Below, piece by piece: positions 30,961-44,700 of a DNA stretch of 64,000 nucleotides. This DNA is from Penium margaritaceum (taxonomy: Eukaryota > Streptophyta > Zygnematophyceae > Desmidiales > Peniaceae). A program made the translations under genes and the position numbers. Within the stretch, counting starts at the first letter, position 1, and the number at the start of each line of letters is the position of its first letter. Under the pieces are notes generated by a model, which did no database searches, was not told where the DNA came from, and saw nothing but the letters and a program-made list of their open reading frames with translations. Location of the stretch: positions 77,994-141,993 of the forward strand of contig SZWC01001516.1 of the NCBI GenBank assembly GCA_023375785.1. Reading direction: 5' to 3'.

Positions 30961-32490
30961 CTTCATGGTAAAATCAGACATGTCGTAGATGGGGAAGGAA
31001 AATCTGGCATGGTACAAAGACTCAGGATGCACCAAGAGCATGATGTACCACAAGGAGTGGTTTACGCAACTTCTCTCCATTTCCCCCCATCCGATTGCTT
31101 TAAATGAGGATCGGGTGATGTATACCGAGGATATTGGGATCGTGGAGATGTGGTTAGAGACCCCGCGTGGCATTGAAGTACAAGTGTTTCATTGCATGCT
31201 ACAAATACCTGATGCTGCATTCAACTTCTTCTAAGTCTCCTCTCTAACCAACACAAGACTACACGTCGTCTTCGACGATGACTATGGCTACACCCTTGAA
31301 AAGGAAAATGGAGAGGAGTTAGCCAGGTTGGTGAAGCAGGGCAACATGTACCGCCTATTGGGAACAACTAAGATCCCACGTGAGCAGAATCCTGCATAAG
31401 TTCTACAGGCAACAACTGGTAAAATATGGCATGTGTGCTACGACCACAATGGCATGCATGCCTTGTAGCAATTTCAAGTAAAAAGGATAGTATGTGACCT
31501 ACCCACCATCTCCAATGTTGAGTAATAGTTATGCATTCGCTGTCTGAAGGGAAAGCAGTACTACGAGGCATTCTCTGGAGCAAGGAAACGTGTAAAGGAG
31601 GTGCTGGAGCTAGACGACACATATTTGTGTGGGTTAATGTAGTCCAAGAGCTTTGGAGGCTCTAGGTACTTCCCAAAATTTATTGATGATTTGAGCCTTT
31701 ACACTGCTGAGTAATTCCATACTTTAAAAGACCCGTGCTTTGACAGGTACAAGGAGTTCAAGGCACTGGTGGAGAACCAGACCGGAAAGAAGATCAAGGT
31801 GCTGAGCGGCGACCGTGGCGGAGAGTACCTGAGCAAGGACTTTGAGGACTACCTCGTAGGAGCTAGCATCAAGGCATAACGTATTGCACCATACTCGCCG
31901 TTGTAGAATGGTGTAGCAGAACATGCCAAGCGTACCATTGTGGAGTCGGCACGCTCCATGTTGCACGAGGCTTGATAGACTTACGACTTTTGGGCAAAAG
32001 CCATGAGTACTACGGTCCATCTCAAGAACCGCAGTCCAAGGCCGTGGAGCAGATGATGCTATATGAGGCATGATTTTGCAAGAAGCCGAGCTTGGGTTAT
32101 CCTCACGCGTTTGGCAATCTGACACACATGCACGTGCCAAAACAGAAGCAACAGAAGTGGGATGTAAAGAATACGCAGATGCCGATGATTGGCTATGACG
32201 TGGCAAGCAAGACCTATCACCTCTACAAGAGGGATATAGGCCACATCATCATCTCCAAGAATGTTGTCTTCAACGAAAGCAACGTCATTGGCCCCAACAT
32301 CATGTACAAGGAGGCTATAGTACAGTACCTGACAAGGCAATGGTAGTAGATGTCCTCCCTGACCCACTCTCTTGTGACCTTTCTCGTACAATGAATGTGG
32401 AAGAACAACTCTATTCTCCTATGTTTGATGCAGCAGATACAATAGCCACATTGGCATACGTAGAGGAACTAGATGCACCACCACCAGCAG
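30960..32490 (+). pseudogene. B4 protease-integrase remnant
   Basis: Protease motif WYKDSGCTKSM at 31010-31045; DIGIVEMWLETPRGIE at 31130-31170; GAG-pre-integrase near 31400-31560; integrase core near 31600-31990; integrase C-terminus with NLTHMHVPKQKQQKWDVK and IGYDVASKTYHLYKRD at 32110-32240; linker with YSPMFDAADT to 32490. Broken. Confidence 0.82.
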
Positions 32491-33228
32491 TGTTGGATCT
32501 GGACGAGATAGGGCGCCTTGGAGCAGCGAGCATGTCGGACTCAAAAGGGAATCAATTGTGTTGAAAAATGATTGTTTCATCACTCAAAATGATGGAGTAT
32601 ATATAGAGCTAGAGCTTGGGTAGGTCAGCCCACTCACAAGTCACACCACAAAGCTAGGGAGGACAAGGCTCACAAACTTGAGTCCAAAATCTCACACGAG
32701 AGATGAAATCAGCCTAGCAATCAGGCTAACCAGTCATACACGACCTAGAGAGCTAGATGATTCTCTCATGGTTCACTCCTAGTGGTCACATAATCCACAA
32801 TCCCATGGAGAATCTCCATGTGTCCATGGCTAGTACACAAGGATCTCACCTCACATACAAAGTAAGGAGAGGTATTTTTATCCTAGTCAGCACATTTTTG
32901 ACAAGGGAATCCTAAGACCAAAGACCTTTTTGGATATTTCTTCCATCAAGTCTTGAGCCTGGACCTCTTGCCTTTTTCTTTTCTCAAGCAAAAGTATGGA
33001 GCCGTCATCCATGGTCACCGAGACATCTGCGGTCCATGACTTTGGAAACTTCATAAATTGATATCTCCCAATCCGATCATTGGATCGTCCTAAAACTAGA
33101 CTGTAATTATTTGCCTCCTGATCTTTGTAATGGTGAATTCCAATTGACAATTGGATAATATATCTAGTAGTTTCTTGGAACTTGCTCTTATGGACCTGAA
33201 ACTGAGCCGGATGCTTCCTTTTCCAATA
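32491..33228 (-). repeat. 3' LTR of B5 (738 bp)
   Basis: TGTTGGATCTGG to CCAATA. Left neighbour is the B4 linker (ends AGCAG). Confidence 0.88.
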
Positions 33229-33247
33229 ATCTTCCACTTTGCCGTAG

Positions 33248-34569
33248 TCAAAGTGGGCTGAGTCCACATGTCTTCATGGAGAACTGTTGCTTCTCACGGG
33301 TCACTTGCTTGGTGCAAAAATACGCGAGCCGCTTGATGGTTGGAGAAAACTCCAACTTGATAGCACTCTCTAGCACCATGTGTCTAATGGAATGATAGGT
33401 GATGTCAATGTGTTTGGTGTGAGCATGGTGCTCGAGGTTCTTTGCGAGTGCAATTGTGCTCACGTTATCAACGCGCATGGGAACTGGTACTGCTACACTC
33501 CCACTCTCTCCGCCATGAGACGCTGAAGCCAAACTACTTCCTTGGCTCCAAAGCTGAGAGAAGCGTACTCAGCTTCCGTGCTTGTGGTGGCCATGACCAC
33601 CTAGTGCTTGCTGCACTAGCCGATGGCCCCGCCATTCATGAGGAACACGTGTCCAGACATGGACTTGTGGTTCTCAGGGTTCAAAGCCATATTTGTATTT
33701 GTGTAGCCGATGATGTTGTCCTTGCTGTTTTAGGTGATACCGATGTTGACTGTTCCTGCAAGATAGCGAATGATCTGCTTCACTCTGTTCTGGTAATCAG
33801 GTCCAGGATTAGCCATGTGCTAGCTCAAAACGCTTACAGCCTATGCAAGGTCTGGCTTGGTTGCCAGCATCAGGTACATGAGATTGCGGACTGCGCTCTG
33901 GTACTTCTATTGCTTAGTTGCATCCACTTCTTCACTAAAGCTCATGAGGTACTACCGTACCTCCAACGGCGTGCTGATGGGTTTGGCCTCTGTCATGCCG
34001 AACCGCTACAAGACGTCCTTGATGTAGCGCCTCTTCTAGAGGGAAAGAGAGCATGATTTATGGTGACTCGTGATCTGCATGCCGAGGAATTATGATGTCT
34101 CCCTAAGATCATACATCTTGAAGTGCTCCCTCATGGCCTCCTTGAACTCCCGTAGTGTAGACATGCTGCTGAAAATGAGGAGCATCTCATCCACATACAC
34201 AATGATCATGAGGATCTCATGCCCATGCTCCTAGCGATAGACGCTGTCGCCACACTTGCTACACTCAAATCCCATACATTGCAGCTCCGTATGTAACTTA
34301 TTGTTCCAAGCACACGATGCTTGCTTGAGGCCGCATAGCGAAGTCTGCAACTTGGAAACCAGGTATTCGTGGCCATCCATGACGAACCCTTCTGGCTATT
34401 CCATGTAGATTTCTGCTTCTAATTCACCATTCAAGAATGTCGTCTTCATATCCATGTGGTGTTCTTTTAAGTCCCCAGCTGTTGCGTAAGAGATCAGCGT
34501 GCGCATAAAAGCAAATGTTGCAATAAGGGCAAAGGTTTTCTATGTAGTTGATGCCTTCCTATTGCGAGT
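33248..34569 (-). pseudogene. B5 RNase H and RT remnant
   Basis: RNase H near 33250-33560 with VDNVSTIALAKNLEHHAHTKH; RT C-terminal half near 33700-34060 and RT core near 34150-34560, recognisable by comparison with B7 and B8. Broken. Confidence 0.8.
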
Positions 34570-35300
34570 TGTTAGAAAAGGAGCCATCCGACTCAGTTTC
34601 AGGTCCAAAGGAGCAAGTTCCAAGAAACTACCAGATTCCTACTTTGATTGTCAATCAGACATCAGCATTGGAAAGATCAGGTGACGAAATGTCTACTGTT
34701 CAAGTTTCATAGCGATCTAACGGTGGGATTCGGAGATATGAATTTTCGAAGTTTCTGGGGTCATCGACTGCCAGTATCTGGGTGATCATGGGCGATGGCT
34801 CCATGCCTTAGCCTGAGAAAAGATAAAGGCAAGAGATCCACGGTCAGGACCTGATGGAAGAAATATCCAAAAAGATCCTAGATTCTTGGGTTGCCTTGTC
34901 AGAGTGTGCTGACTAGGAAAAAGATACCTCTCTCTACATTTTAGGTGATGTGAGATCCTTGTGTGCTTGCCATGGACACGTGGCAATTCTCCATGGGATT
35001 ATGGGTTATGTGACCACTACGAGTGTGCCATAAGAGCATTTTCTAGGTCTTTAGGTCGCGTATGAGTGGTTAACCTGATTGCTTAGCTGATTTCCTCTCA
35101 AGTGTGAGATTGTGGACTCTCGTGAGCATTAGCCTCCATGGCTAAGTGGTGTGGCTTATGAGAGGGTTGACTTGCCCAAGCTCTACAACTATAGAAACTC
35201 CATCATTTTGAGTGATTCAACAACCACTCCGTACAAGTGATGCCGTTCCAGTCCCACATGTTTGCTGCTCCAAGACTCCCTCTCTCCTCCAATTCCAACG
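34570..35300 (+). repeat. 5' LTR of B6 (731 bp)
   Basis: TGTTAGAAAAGGAGCC to TTCCAACG, two bases before the primer site. Confidence 0.88.
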
Positions 35301-35302
35301 CT

Positions 35303-35315
35303 TAGTATCAGAGCC
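35303..35315 (+). other. primer-binding site of B6
   Basis: TAGTATCAGAGCC, one change from the family initiator-Met site. Confidence 0.88.
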
Positions 35316-35919
35316 AAGTTCAGCCACTTTCAGCCAGCACAGGCTGTCACTTTGAGAGTGACAGTTTAGGGTGCAAACTTCATTTAATTTGACAATCAAC
35401 CATAAGATCGTCAAGTTGAAGAGACAAGCTTTCCAACGAGGCCAACATCGCAAATATCCAACAGTCAAATTGAGAGTTATGTTCAAAACGAGGGCGGCTA
35501 GGGCTAGACTCTTCTCTCTGAGTAAGACTATCGTCTTACAGTGACTATAACTCTCTCCATTCTTTGTCAAATTTAAAAAGAAGCACATGCAAATTGAAGT
35601 ATCTTTCATCAACTTCCCATTGATGCAAAAATATTTGCATTCCTTGTGTACGTTTGGGAGAAACTCTGTTTACAAGCTGGCTGGTGTGAGCTGGAGTAGG
35701 AGCAGCAGTATACCTTGTTTTCAATAGACAATATCTCTAAAGATGCCCTGTTGATGACCCTTTTTGATGGATTTATTTTGAATATTTTCAGCTGAATCTG
35801 CCATAAATGAACTCCGTTTTTCCATAATCCCAGTCTGCTTGCCTCTACAGTCCACTTTCTGTTAGACAGTTTTCTGGCAGAAGCAGAAAATACAGTAGGC
35901 GTAGCACCACCACTCAATG

Positions 35920-36709
35920 GCGGCGTTGAGCATCACCAAAGCTCAAAATGGTAGCAGCATGCATGGTCACAGAAGCCAAGCCCTTGGAAAGGCTGACGAC
36001 GCGCCAACTTCATGTTTTGGAACATCCATACCCGCCTGCTTTTGGAGGAGAGGGGCTTGTGGGAGGTGGTGACCGGCGACGAGCGTGCTCCGCCTCCACA
36101 GGCAAAAGGCATCACCGCAACAAAGGTGGTGGCGGGAGGGACGCCGCAAGAAGGTGCAGCAGATGCAAGTTCATCTACAATTACAGCATTGGCATATGAG
36201 GAGTGTGAGAAAAAGGATAGGGAGGCCTACATGTTGCTTGTCAACAGCATCTCAAACCCGCATCTTCAATACGTGACTAACGAGGCTACTACAAAAGACG
36301 GGTGGGCACGTTGTACAAAAAGTATGAGAGTAAGGATCCTACATTCCTCATGCTTTTGGAGGAGAAAATGTTTGCGTTGAAAATGCATGGTGGGGAAGGG
36401 ATGGAGGCGTACTTGGATAGGGCAAAGAAGCTGGCAGAGCAGCTGAAATCCATTGGTAACCCTATGGAAGAGACGTGTTTCATCCCCTTGTTGCTGAGGG
36501 GACTTCCAACGAGCTACAATACGGTGCAAAAGACGTTGGAGTGCCAGCAAACCCTTGACCTGGACTTCATTTGCATGCACCTCGTGTAGGTAGAACCACG
36601 TCGTAGTGTAGCAAAGTGCAATGGTAGCGGCAGCAATGAAGCAGCATTTGTGGCCACAAGCTCACATAACTAGCTGTAGCAGCATTCTGGGCAGCAGAGA
36701 GGCAAGAAA
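35920..36709 (+). pseudogene. B6 Gag remnant (N-terminal and capsid part)
   Basis: TSITKAQNGSS-like opening, HVLEHPYPPAFGGEGLVGG, then KKYESKDPTFLMLLEEKM, LDRAKKLAEQLKSIGNPM and RGLPTSYNTVQKTLE at 36300-36560. It stops at RGKK, where B7 begins; the knuckle is at 49461 on the far side. Confidence 0.82.
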
Positions 36710-37446
36710 TGTTGGAACTGGAGGAAAGAGGGAGCCTTGGAGCAGCAAGTATGTGGGGCTGGAAAGGCATCAATTGTGCTGAAGAATGGTTGTTGAATCA
36801 CTCAAAATGATGGAGTACATATAGAGCTAGAGCTTGGGCAAGTCAGCCCTCTCACAAGCCACACCACTTAGCCATGGAGGCTAAGGCTCACAAACTAAAG
36901 TCCATAATCTCACACAAGGGCGGAAATCAGCCTAGCAATCAGGCTTACCACTCACACACGACCTAGAGAGCTAGAGAATTCTCCCATGGCATACTCCTAG
37001 TGGTCACATAACCCACAAACCCATGGAGAATCGCCATGTGTTCATGGCTAGCACACAAGGATCTCACCTCACCTAAAAAGTATGGAGAGGTACCTTTTTC
37101 CTAGTCAGCACACTCTGACAAGGCAGTCCTAAGACCAAGGACCTTTTTGGATATTTTTCCCATCAGGTCTTGAACCTGGACCTCTTCCCTTTTTCTTTTC
37201 TCAAGCTAAGACATGGAGCCATCACCCATGACCACCCAGACATCAGCGGTCCATGACCCCCAAAACTTCAAAAATTCATATCTCCCAATCCGATCGTTGG
37301 ATAGGCCTCAAATTTTGACCGTAGATGTTTTTTCACCTGATATTTTGAATGGTGAAATCGGATTGACGATTGGAGCAGGCACTTGTGTTTTCCTGGAACA
37401 TACTCTAGTGGACCTGAAACTAAGCGGGATGGCTCCTTTCCCAACA
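36710..37446 (-). repeat. 3' LTR of B7 (737 bp)
   Basis: TGTTGGAACTGG to CCCAACA, then the polypurine tract in reverse (ATCTTCCACTTTGCC). Confidence 0.9.
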
Positions 37447-40400
37447 ATCTTCCACTTTGCCACAGTCAGAGTGGGCTGAGTCCACATGCCTTCATGCAAA
37501 ACTGCTGTTTCTCACAGGTCACTCGCTTGGTGCAGAAATCAACGACCTGTTTGCTGGTTGGAGAAAACTCCAGCTTGATAGCACCCTCCTGCACCATGTG
37601 CCAGATGAAGTGATATGCGGTGTCAATGTGCTTAGTGCATGCATGGTGCTCAGGATTCTTGGCGAGTGCGATTGTGCTCTGGTTGTCGACGCGCACAAGA
37701 ACTCGGAATTCTACACTCCCACTCATCTCCGCCATGAGACGCTAAAGCCAAACTAGTTCCTTGGCTCCAAAACTGAGAGAGACGTACTCAGCTTCTGTGC
37801 TCGAGGTGGCCACGACCACCTGCCGCTTGCTGCACCAGCTCATGGCACCTCCATTCATGAGAAACACATGTCCAGAGATGAACTTGCGGATCTCAGGATT
37901 TGAAGCCCAATCTGCATCTGTGTAGCCGATGATGCTGTTGTCGTTGCCGTTGTAGGTGATGCCGACATTGATGGTTCCAGCAAGGTAGCGGAAGATCTGC
38001 TTCACTGCCTTCTGGTACTCCGGTCCAGGATTAGCAATGTGCTGGCTCACAGCGCTCACAGCCTGTGCGAGGTCCGGCCTGGTTGCCACCATCAGGTCCA
38101 TAAGACTGCCGATGGACCTCTGGTACTTCTGCCGCTCAGCTGCATCTACTTCTCCACTGAAGCTCACGAGGTACTGCCGTGTCTCCAGCGGCGTGCCGAT
38201 GGGTTTGGCCTCTGCCATGCCGAACCGCTACAGGACGTCCTTGATGTAGCGACTCTGTTGTAACGAGAGAGAGTGTGATTTGTGGTCATGTGTGATCTTG
38301 ATGCCGAGGAAGAATGACGCCTCCCTGAGCCCAGACATTTGGAAGCTCTCCTGCATGGCCTCCTTGAACTCCTTCAGTGCAGATATACTATTGGAAAGGA
38401 GGAGCATGTCATCCACATAGAAAATGATGATGAGGATCTCATACTCATGCTCCCAGCGATACACGCTATAGTCACATTGGCTGCTCTCAAAACCCATGCA
38501 CTGCAATTCCGCATCCAACTTCTGGTTCCAAGCACGCGACGCTTCCTTGAGGCCATATAGCAACTTCTGCAGCTTGCAAACCATGTACTCCTGGCCATCC
38601 ATGACGAACCCCTCTGACTGCTCCCTGTAGATCTCCTCCTCCAAGCCACCATTCAAAAATGACGTTTTGACATCCATGTGGTGAACCTCAAAGTGCTGAG
38701 CTACTTCATAAGAGAGGAGCGTGCGCACAGAGGCAGTTTGCAACAGGGGTAAAAGTTTATGTGTAGTCGATGCCCTCATGCTGCGAGTAGCCCTTGGCGA
38801 CCAACCTCGTCTTGTACTTTTCCAGGTTACCATCTACTCCTCGCTTCTTCTTGAACACCCACTTGCACTTGATCACCTTACGTCCAGGTGGACGCTCAGT
38901 CAGCTCCCATGTGCTATTCTCCAGCTGCGACTGTATCTCTTGCTACACGGCTTGCGCCCAATCTGGTGCATCCGGTGCAACCATGGCCTCCTTGTATGAC
39001 GTTCGCTCATCTGAATCTGCTGCAACTGCGACGTTCATCTGTTCTGGTTTATGCAGCATCCAGAAATGGCCGCGCTCACCAGGCTTGTAACGCACCCTAC
39101 GAGGGTACGTGCGACCTGATGTTGGAGCGTTAGCGGACGGCTAGCCCGGTCCTGCTGGCACAACTCCCTCCTTTGCTTCTGCCGATGAGGCTGCTGTATC
39201 TGCTGCATCAGACATGGGAGAATAGAGTGATTGAGCCACTGCCACAGTAGAGGAAGGATCGGGAGAGCCTGGGTCAAGAAGGATTTCTGCTCCCACTGTT
39301 TGATCAGCTACTGGTTCTGTTGCCTCTTCACAGACAATGTTGGTGCCGATGACGTTACTCTCGTTGAAGACGGCATCACTGGAGATGATGATGTGGCCTG
39401 TATCCCTCTCGTAGAGGCAATAGGCCCTGCTTGCCATGTCCTAGCGAATCATCAGCATTTGCGCACTCTTAGTATCCCATTTCTGCCACTTGTCCTTGAG
39501 CACGTACATGTGGGCCAGGTTGCCAAATGCTCGGAGATGACCCACGCTTGGTTTCTTGCCAAATAATGCCTCGTACGGTGTCAACTGCTCTAGCACCTTA
39601 GTTGGACTACATTTCTTGATGTAGACCGCAGTGCTCACGGCTTCAGCCCAGAAGTCGTGGGTCAGCCAAGCCGTGTGCAGCATGGAGCGTGCCGACTCCA
39701 CAATGGTACGGTTGGTGCGTTCAGCTACCCAGCTCTACTAGAGCGAGTACGGCGCGGTACGCTACGCCTTGATGCCACCTGATGCGACGTAGTCCTGGAA
39801 CTCCTTGCTCAAGTACTCTCGACCGCAATCGCTGCGCAGCGCCTTGATCTTCTTGCCAGTCTGGTTCTCCACCATGGCCTTGAACTCCTTGAACCTGTCA
39901 AAGCACTGGTCCTTGGAAGAAAGAAAGTACATAGCAGTGTAAGGGCTGAAATCATAAATGAAGGTCAAGAAATACCTAGAGCCTCCAAAGCTCTGGGTCT
40001 GCATCGGTTTGCACAAGTCCGTATGGACCAGCTCCTACACCTCCTTCGCACGCGCCCGTGCTCCAGAAAACGCCTCACTGTGCTACTTCCCCTCCAAAAC
40101 GCCAATGCACAACTGCTGCTCAAAGTTAGAGATGGTAAGCAGGTCACGCACCATCTGCTTTGCTTGAAGCTGCTGCAAGGCTAGCATGCCAATATGGCCG
40201 CAACGCGCATGCCATATCTTGCCATCTGTCGCCTGCACCACTACTGCAAGACTCCGCTCATGCGGGATCTTGGTCGCCCCCAGCAGGCGGTACATGTTGC
40301 CCTCCTTCACCGACCTGGCCAACTTCTCTCTTGTATCCTTGTTAAGGATGTAGCCATAGTCATCATGGAAGACGACGCACAGTCCTATGTTTGTAAGAGA

Positions 40401-40720
40401 GGATGATTAGAGGAGGTTGAATGCACAATCAGGTATATACAGCATGCCATGGAACACTCCTACTTCAATACCACGTGGGGTCTCCAACCACATCTCCACA
40501 ATCCCAATCCCCTAAGCATACACCACCCGACATCACCCATAGTGATAGGACGGGGAGGGATGGACAGCAGTTGTGTAAACCACTCCTTGTGATGTGTTAG
40601 GCTCTTGGTACACCCTGAGTCCTTGTACCATACGAGATCCGCCTTCTCCACCTGCGACATGTCAGACATCGCCATGAAGAGACGGTCGCGCACCTCCTTG
40701 GCGACATTCATGTTGCCAAA
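37447..40720 (-). pseudogene. B7 Pol remnant
   Basis: RNase H 37466-37870 with VDNQSTIALAKNPEHHACTKH and STEAEYVSLSFGAKE; RT 37870-38830 with MYLMVATRPDLAQ-type motif, MDVKTSFLNGGLEEEIYRE and the catalytic IIIFYVDDMLLL; linker and integrase C-terminus 39035-39600; integrase core 39600-40020 with SFGGSRYFLTFIYDF and LRSDCGREYLSKEF; GAG-pre-integrase 40083-40322; protease VWYKDSGCTKSLTHHKEW near 40600. One of the better preserved family B pols. Broken. Confidence 0.9.
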
Positions 40721-40980
40721 GTGGCGCACACCAGCCTCGTTTTACTGCTGCTGCTGCTGCTGATGCTACTGTGACTGCTGCTGCTACTACTGGTTCTTTT
40801 GCTGCTGCTGCTGCGATGACTGCTGCTACAACTACTTCTTTTGGTCCCTCTTGAGCTTGAAACACTCTTTTTTGTAGTGTCCCTCTTTCTGGCAGTAGTG
40901 GCATTTATCTTTCTTTCTGCATCTCTGCTGCGGAAGCTGCTGCTGCTGCTGCTGGTTGCTTGAGCTCGTGGCCACAAAAG

Positions 40981-41719
40981 TGTTGGATCTGGAGGAGAGA
41001 GGGAGCCTTGGAGCAGCGAGCATGTGGGACTGGAAGGGCGTCATTTGTGCTCAAGAATGGTTGTTGAATCACTCAAAATTATGGAGTACATATAGAGTTA
41101 GAGCTTAGGCAAGTCAGCCCTCTCAGAAGCCACACCACTAAGCCATTGAGGCTAAGGTTCACACACTAGAATCCATAATCTCACACAAGGGAGGGAATCA
41201 GCCTAACAATCAGGCTGACCAGTCACACACGACCTAGAGAGCTAGAGAATGCTCTCATGGCAAACTCCTAGTGGTCACAAAACCCACAAACCCATGGACA
41301 ATCGCCATGTGTCCATGGCTAGTACACAAGGATCTCACCTCACCTAAAGAGTAAGGAGAGGTACCTTTATCCTAGTCAGCACACTCTGACAAGGCAATCC
41401 TAAGACCAAGGACCTTTTTCGACATTTCTCCCATCAGGTCTTGACCTTGGACCTCTTGCATTTTTCTTTTCTCAGGCTAAGGCATGGAGCCATCGCCCAT
41501 GGTCAACCGGATATCGGCAGTCGATGACCCCAGTAACTACAAAAACTCATATCTCCCAATTGGACCGTTGGATCGGCCTCAAACTTGGACCGTGGACATT
41601 TTGCCACCTGATCTTTCCAATGGTGAAGTCAGATTGACAATCGGAGTAGGCATCTGGTACTTTCCTGGAACTTGCTCCTATGGACCAGAAACCGAGCAAG
41701 ATGGCTCCTTTTTCCAACA
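40981..41719 (-). repeat. 3' LTR of B8 (739 bp)
   Basis: TGTTGGATCTGG to TCCAACA, followed by ATCTCCCACTTTGCT, the polypurine tract in reverse. Confidence 0.92.
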
Positions 41720-44700
41720 ATCTCCCACTTTGCTACAGTAAGAGTGGGCTGAGTCCACATGCCTTCATGCAGAACTGCTGCTTCTAACGGGTCAGTGGCT
41801 TGGTGCAAAAATCAGCAACGTGCTTGCTGGTTGGAGTAAACTCCAACTTGATAGTACCCTCCTGCACCATATGCCTGATGAAGTGATATGCAATGTTAAT
41901 GTGCTTGGTGCGTGCATGGTCTTCAGGATTCTTGGCGAGTGCGATTGCGCTTTGGTTGTCGACGCGCATAGGAACTGGAACATCTGCACTCCCACTCATC
42001 TCTGCCATGAAACGCTGAAGCCAAACTGCTTCCTTGGCTCCAAAACTGAGATAGACGTACACAGCTTCTGTGCTCGAGGTGGCCACGACCACCTGCCGCT
42101 TGCTATAGTAGCTGATGGCTCCTCCATTCATGAGAAACACATGTCTAGAGATGGACTTGCGGGTCTCAGGATTTGAAGCCCAATCTGCATCTGTGAAGCG
42201 GATGATGCTGTTTTCGTTGCTGTTGTAGGTGATGCTGATGTTGATGGTTCCAGCAAGGTAGCACAAGATCCGCTTCACTACCTTCTGGCGCTCAGGTCCG
42301 GGGTTTGCCATGTGCTAGCTCATAGCGCTAACAGCCTTTGCGAGGTCCGGCCTGGTTGCCACCATCAGGTACATGAGATTGTCAACGGCGCTCTGGTACA
42401 TCTGGTGCTCACCTGCATCTGCTTCTCCACTGAAGCTCACGAGGTACTGCCACGTCTCCAGTGGCGTACCAATGGGTTTTGCCTCTGCCATGCCAAACTG
42501 CTGCAAGACATCCTTGATGTAGCAACTCTGCTGCACTGAGAGAGAGCGTGATTTGTAGTCATGCTTGATTTGGATACCGAGGAAGTATGATGCCTCCCGA
42601 GATCAGACATCTGGAAGCGCTCTTACATGGCTTCCTTGAACTCTTGCAGTGCGGACATGCCGTTGGAAAGGAGGAGCATGTCATCCACATAGACTATGAT
42701 GTTGAGGATCTCATGCTCATGCTGCCAACAATACACGCAGTAATCACACTCGCTGCGCTCAAACCCCATGCACTGCAACGCCGCATCCAACTACAGGTTG
42801 CAAGCAGGCGACACTTGCTTGAGGCCGTACAACGACTTTTGCAGCTTGCAGACCAGGTGCTCTTGGCCATCTATGACGAACCCCTCCGACTGCTCCATGT
42901 AGATCTCCTCCTCCAAGTCACCATTCAAGAATGCCGTCTTGACATCCATGTGGTGAACCTCGAAGTCCTCAGCTGCTGCATAAAAGAGGAGCGTGTACAT
43001 ACAGGCAAAATTTGCAACAGGGGCAAACGATTCTGTGTAGTCGATGCCCTCCTGCTGCGAGTAGCCCTTGGCGACCAGCCTTGCCTTGTACTTCTCCAGG
43101 TTACCATCTTTTCCCCGCTTCCTCTTGAACACCCACTTGCACTTGATCAAATTATGTCCAGGTGGACGCTCAGTCATCTCCCACGTGATGTTGTCCAGCT
43201 GCGACTGTATCTCTTGGTGCACGGCTTGCGCCTAATCTGCTGCATCCGGTGCAGCCATGGCCTCCTTGTATGACGTTGGCTCATCTGAATCTGTTGCAAC
43301 TGCGACGTTCATCTGTTATGGTTTCTTCAGCATCCAGAAATGGTCGCGCTCACCAGGCTTGTAACGCACCCTAAGAGGGTACGTGCGACCTGGTGCTAGA
43401 GCGTTAGCAGGCGGATGGCGCGGTGCTGCTTGCACAACTGCTGTTGCTGGTGGTGCTACATCTCCCTCCTCTTCTTCTGCCGATGAGGCTGTTGTATCTG
43501 CTGCATCAAACATGGGAGAGTATAGTGATTCTCCCACTCTCACAGTAGAGGAAGGATCGGGAGAGACTGGGTCAAGAAGGATATCTTCTCCCATTGTCTC
43601 GTCAGCTACTGGTTTTGCTGCCTCTTCACAGACAATGTTGATGCCAATGACATTGCTCTCGTTGAAGACGACATCTGTAGAGATGATAACGTGGCCTGTA
43701 TCCCTCTCGTAGAGGCGATAGGCCTTCCTCACCACGTCGTAGCCAATCATCAGCATCTGCGCACTCTTTGCGTCCCATTTCTGCCGCTTTTCCTTAGGCA
43801 AGTGCATGTGCGCCAGGCTCCCAAATGCTCAGAAATGACTCACGCTTGGTTTCATGCCAAACCACGCCTTGTACGGCATCATCTGCTCCAGCGCCATAGT
43901 TTTACTGCGATTCTTGATGTAGACCGCAATGCTCACGACTTCAGCCCAAAAGTCGTAGGTCAGCCAAGCCGCGTGTAGCATGAAGTGTGCCGACTCCACA
44001 ATGGTATGGTTGGTGCGGTCTGCTACACCGTTCTGCTACGGTGAGTACGGCGTGGTACGTTGCGCCTTGATGCCAGCTACTGCAAGGTAGTCCTGGAATT
44101 CCTTGCTCAGGTACTCTCCACCGCGGTCGCTACGCAACGCCTTGATCTTCTTGCGAGTCTGGTTCTGCACCATGGCCTTGAACTCCTTGAACCTGTCAAA
44201 GCTCTGGTCCTTGGAAGGAAGGATGTACACAGCAGTGTAATGGCTGAAATCATCAATGAAGGTCACGAAATACCTAGAGCCTCCAAAGCTCTGGCTCTGC
44301 ATCAGTGCGCACAAGTCCGTGTGGACCAGCTCCAACACCTCCTTCGCATGCTCCCCTACTCCAGAGAACGCCTCGCGGTGCTGTTTCCCCTCCAAACAAC
44401 CGATGCATAACTACTGCTCAAAGTTAGAGATGGTAGGCAGGTCACGCACCATCTGGTTTGCTTGAAGGTGCTGCAAGGCGCGCATGCCGATGTGGCCGTA
44501 GTGCGCATGCCAGATCTCGCCATCTGTCGCCTGCACCACTGCTGCAAGACTCTGCTCACACGGGATCTTGGTCGCCCCAAGCAGGCGGTACATGTCGCCC
44601 TCCTTCACCGACCTGGCCAACTCCTCTCCTGTATCCTTGTTGAGGATGTAGCCATAGTCATCATCGAAGACGACGCGCAGTCCTGTGTTTGAAAGAGAGG

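Larger units (their letters stand above)
28659..32490 (+). mobile_element. Ty1/copia element B4, 5' part
   Basis: Plus-strand family B copy inserted in G: 5' LTR 28659-29357, primer site, leader, Gag, protease, integrase and the start of the integrase/RT linker, where B5 is inserted. RT, RNase H and the 3' LTR are not seen after it. Broken, more than ten breaks; the LTR end next to the primer site is worn. Confidence 0.88.
32491..34569 (-). mobile_element. Ty1/copia element B5, 3' part
   Basis: Minus-strand family B copy inserted in the B4 linker. 3' LTR 32491-33228, polypurine tract in reverse (ATCTTCCACTTTGCC, 33229-33243), RNase H and part of RT; B6 is inserted in the RT at 34570. The rest is not found in the window. 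Broken, about five breaks visible. Confidence 0.87.
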
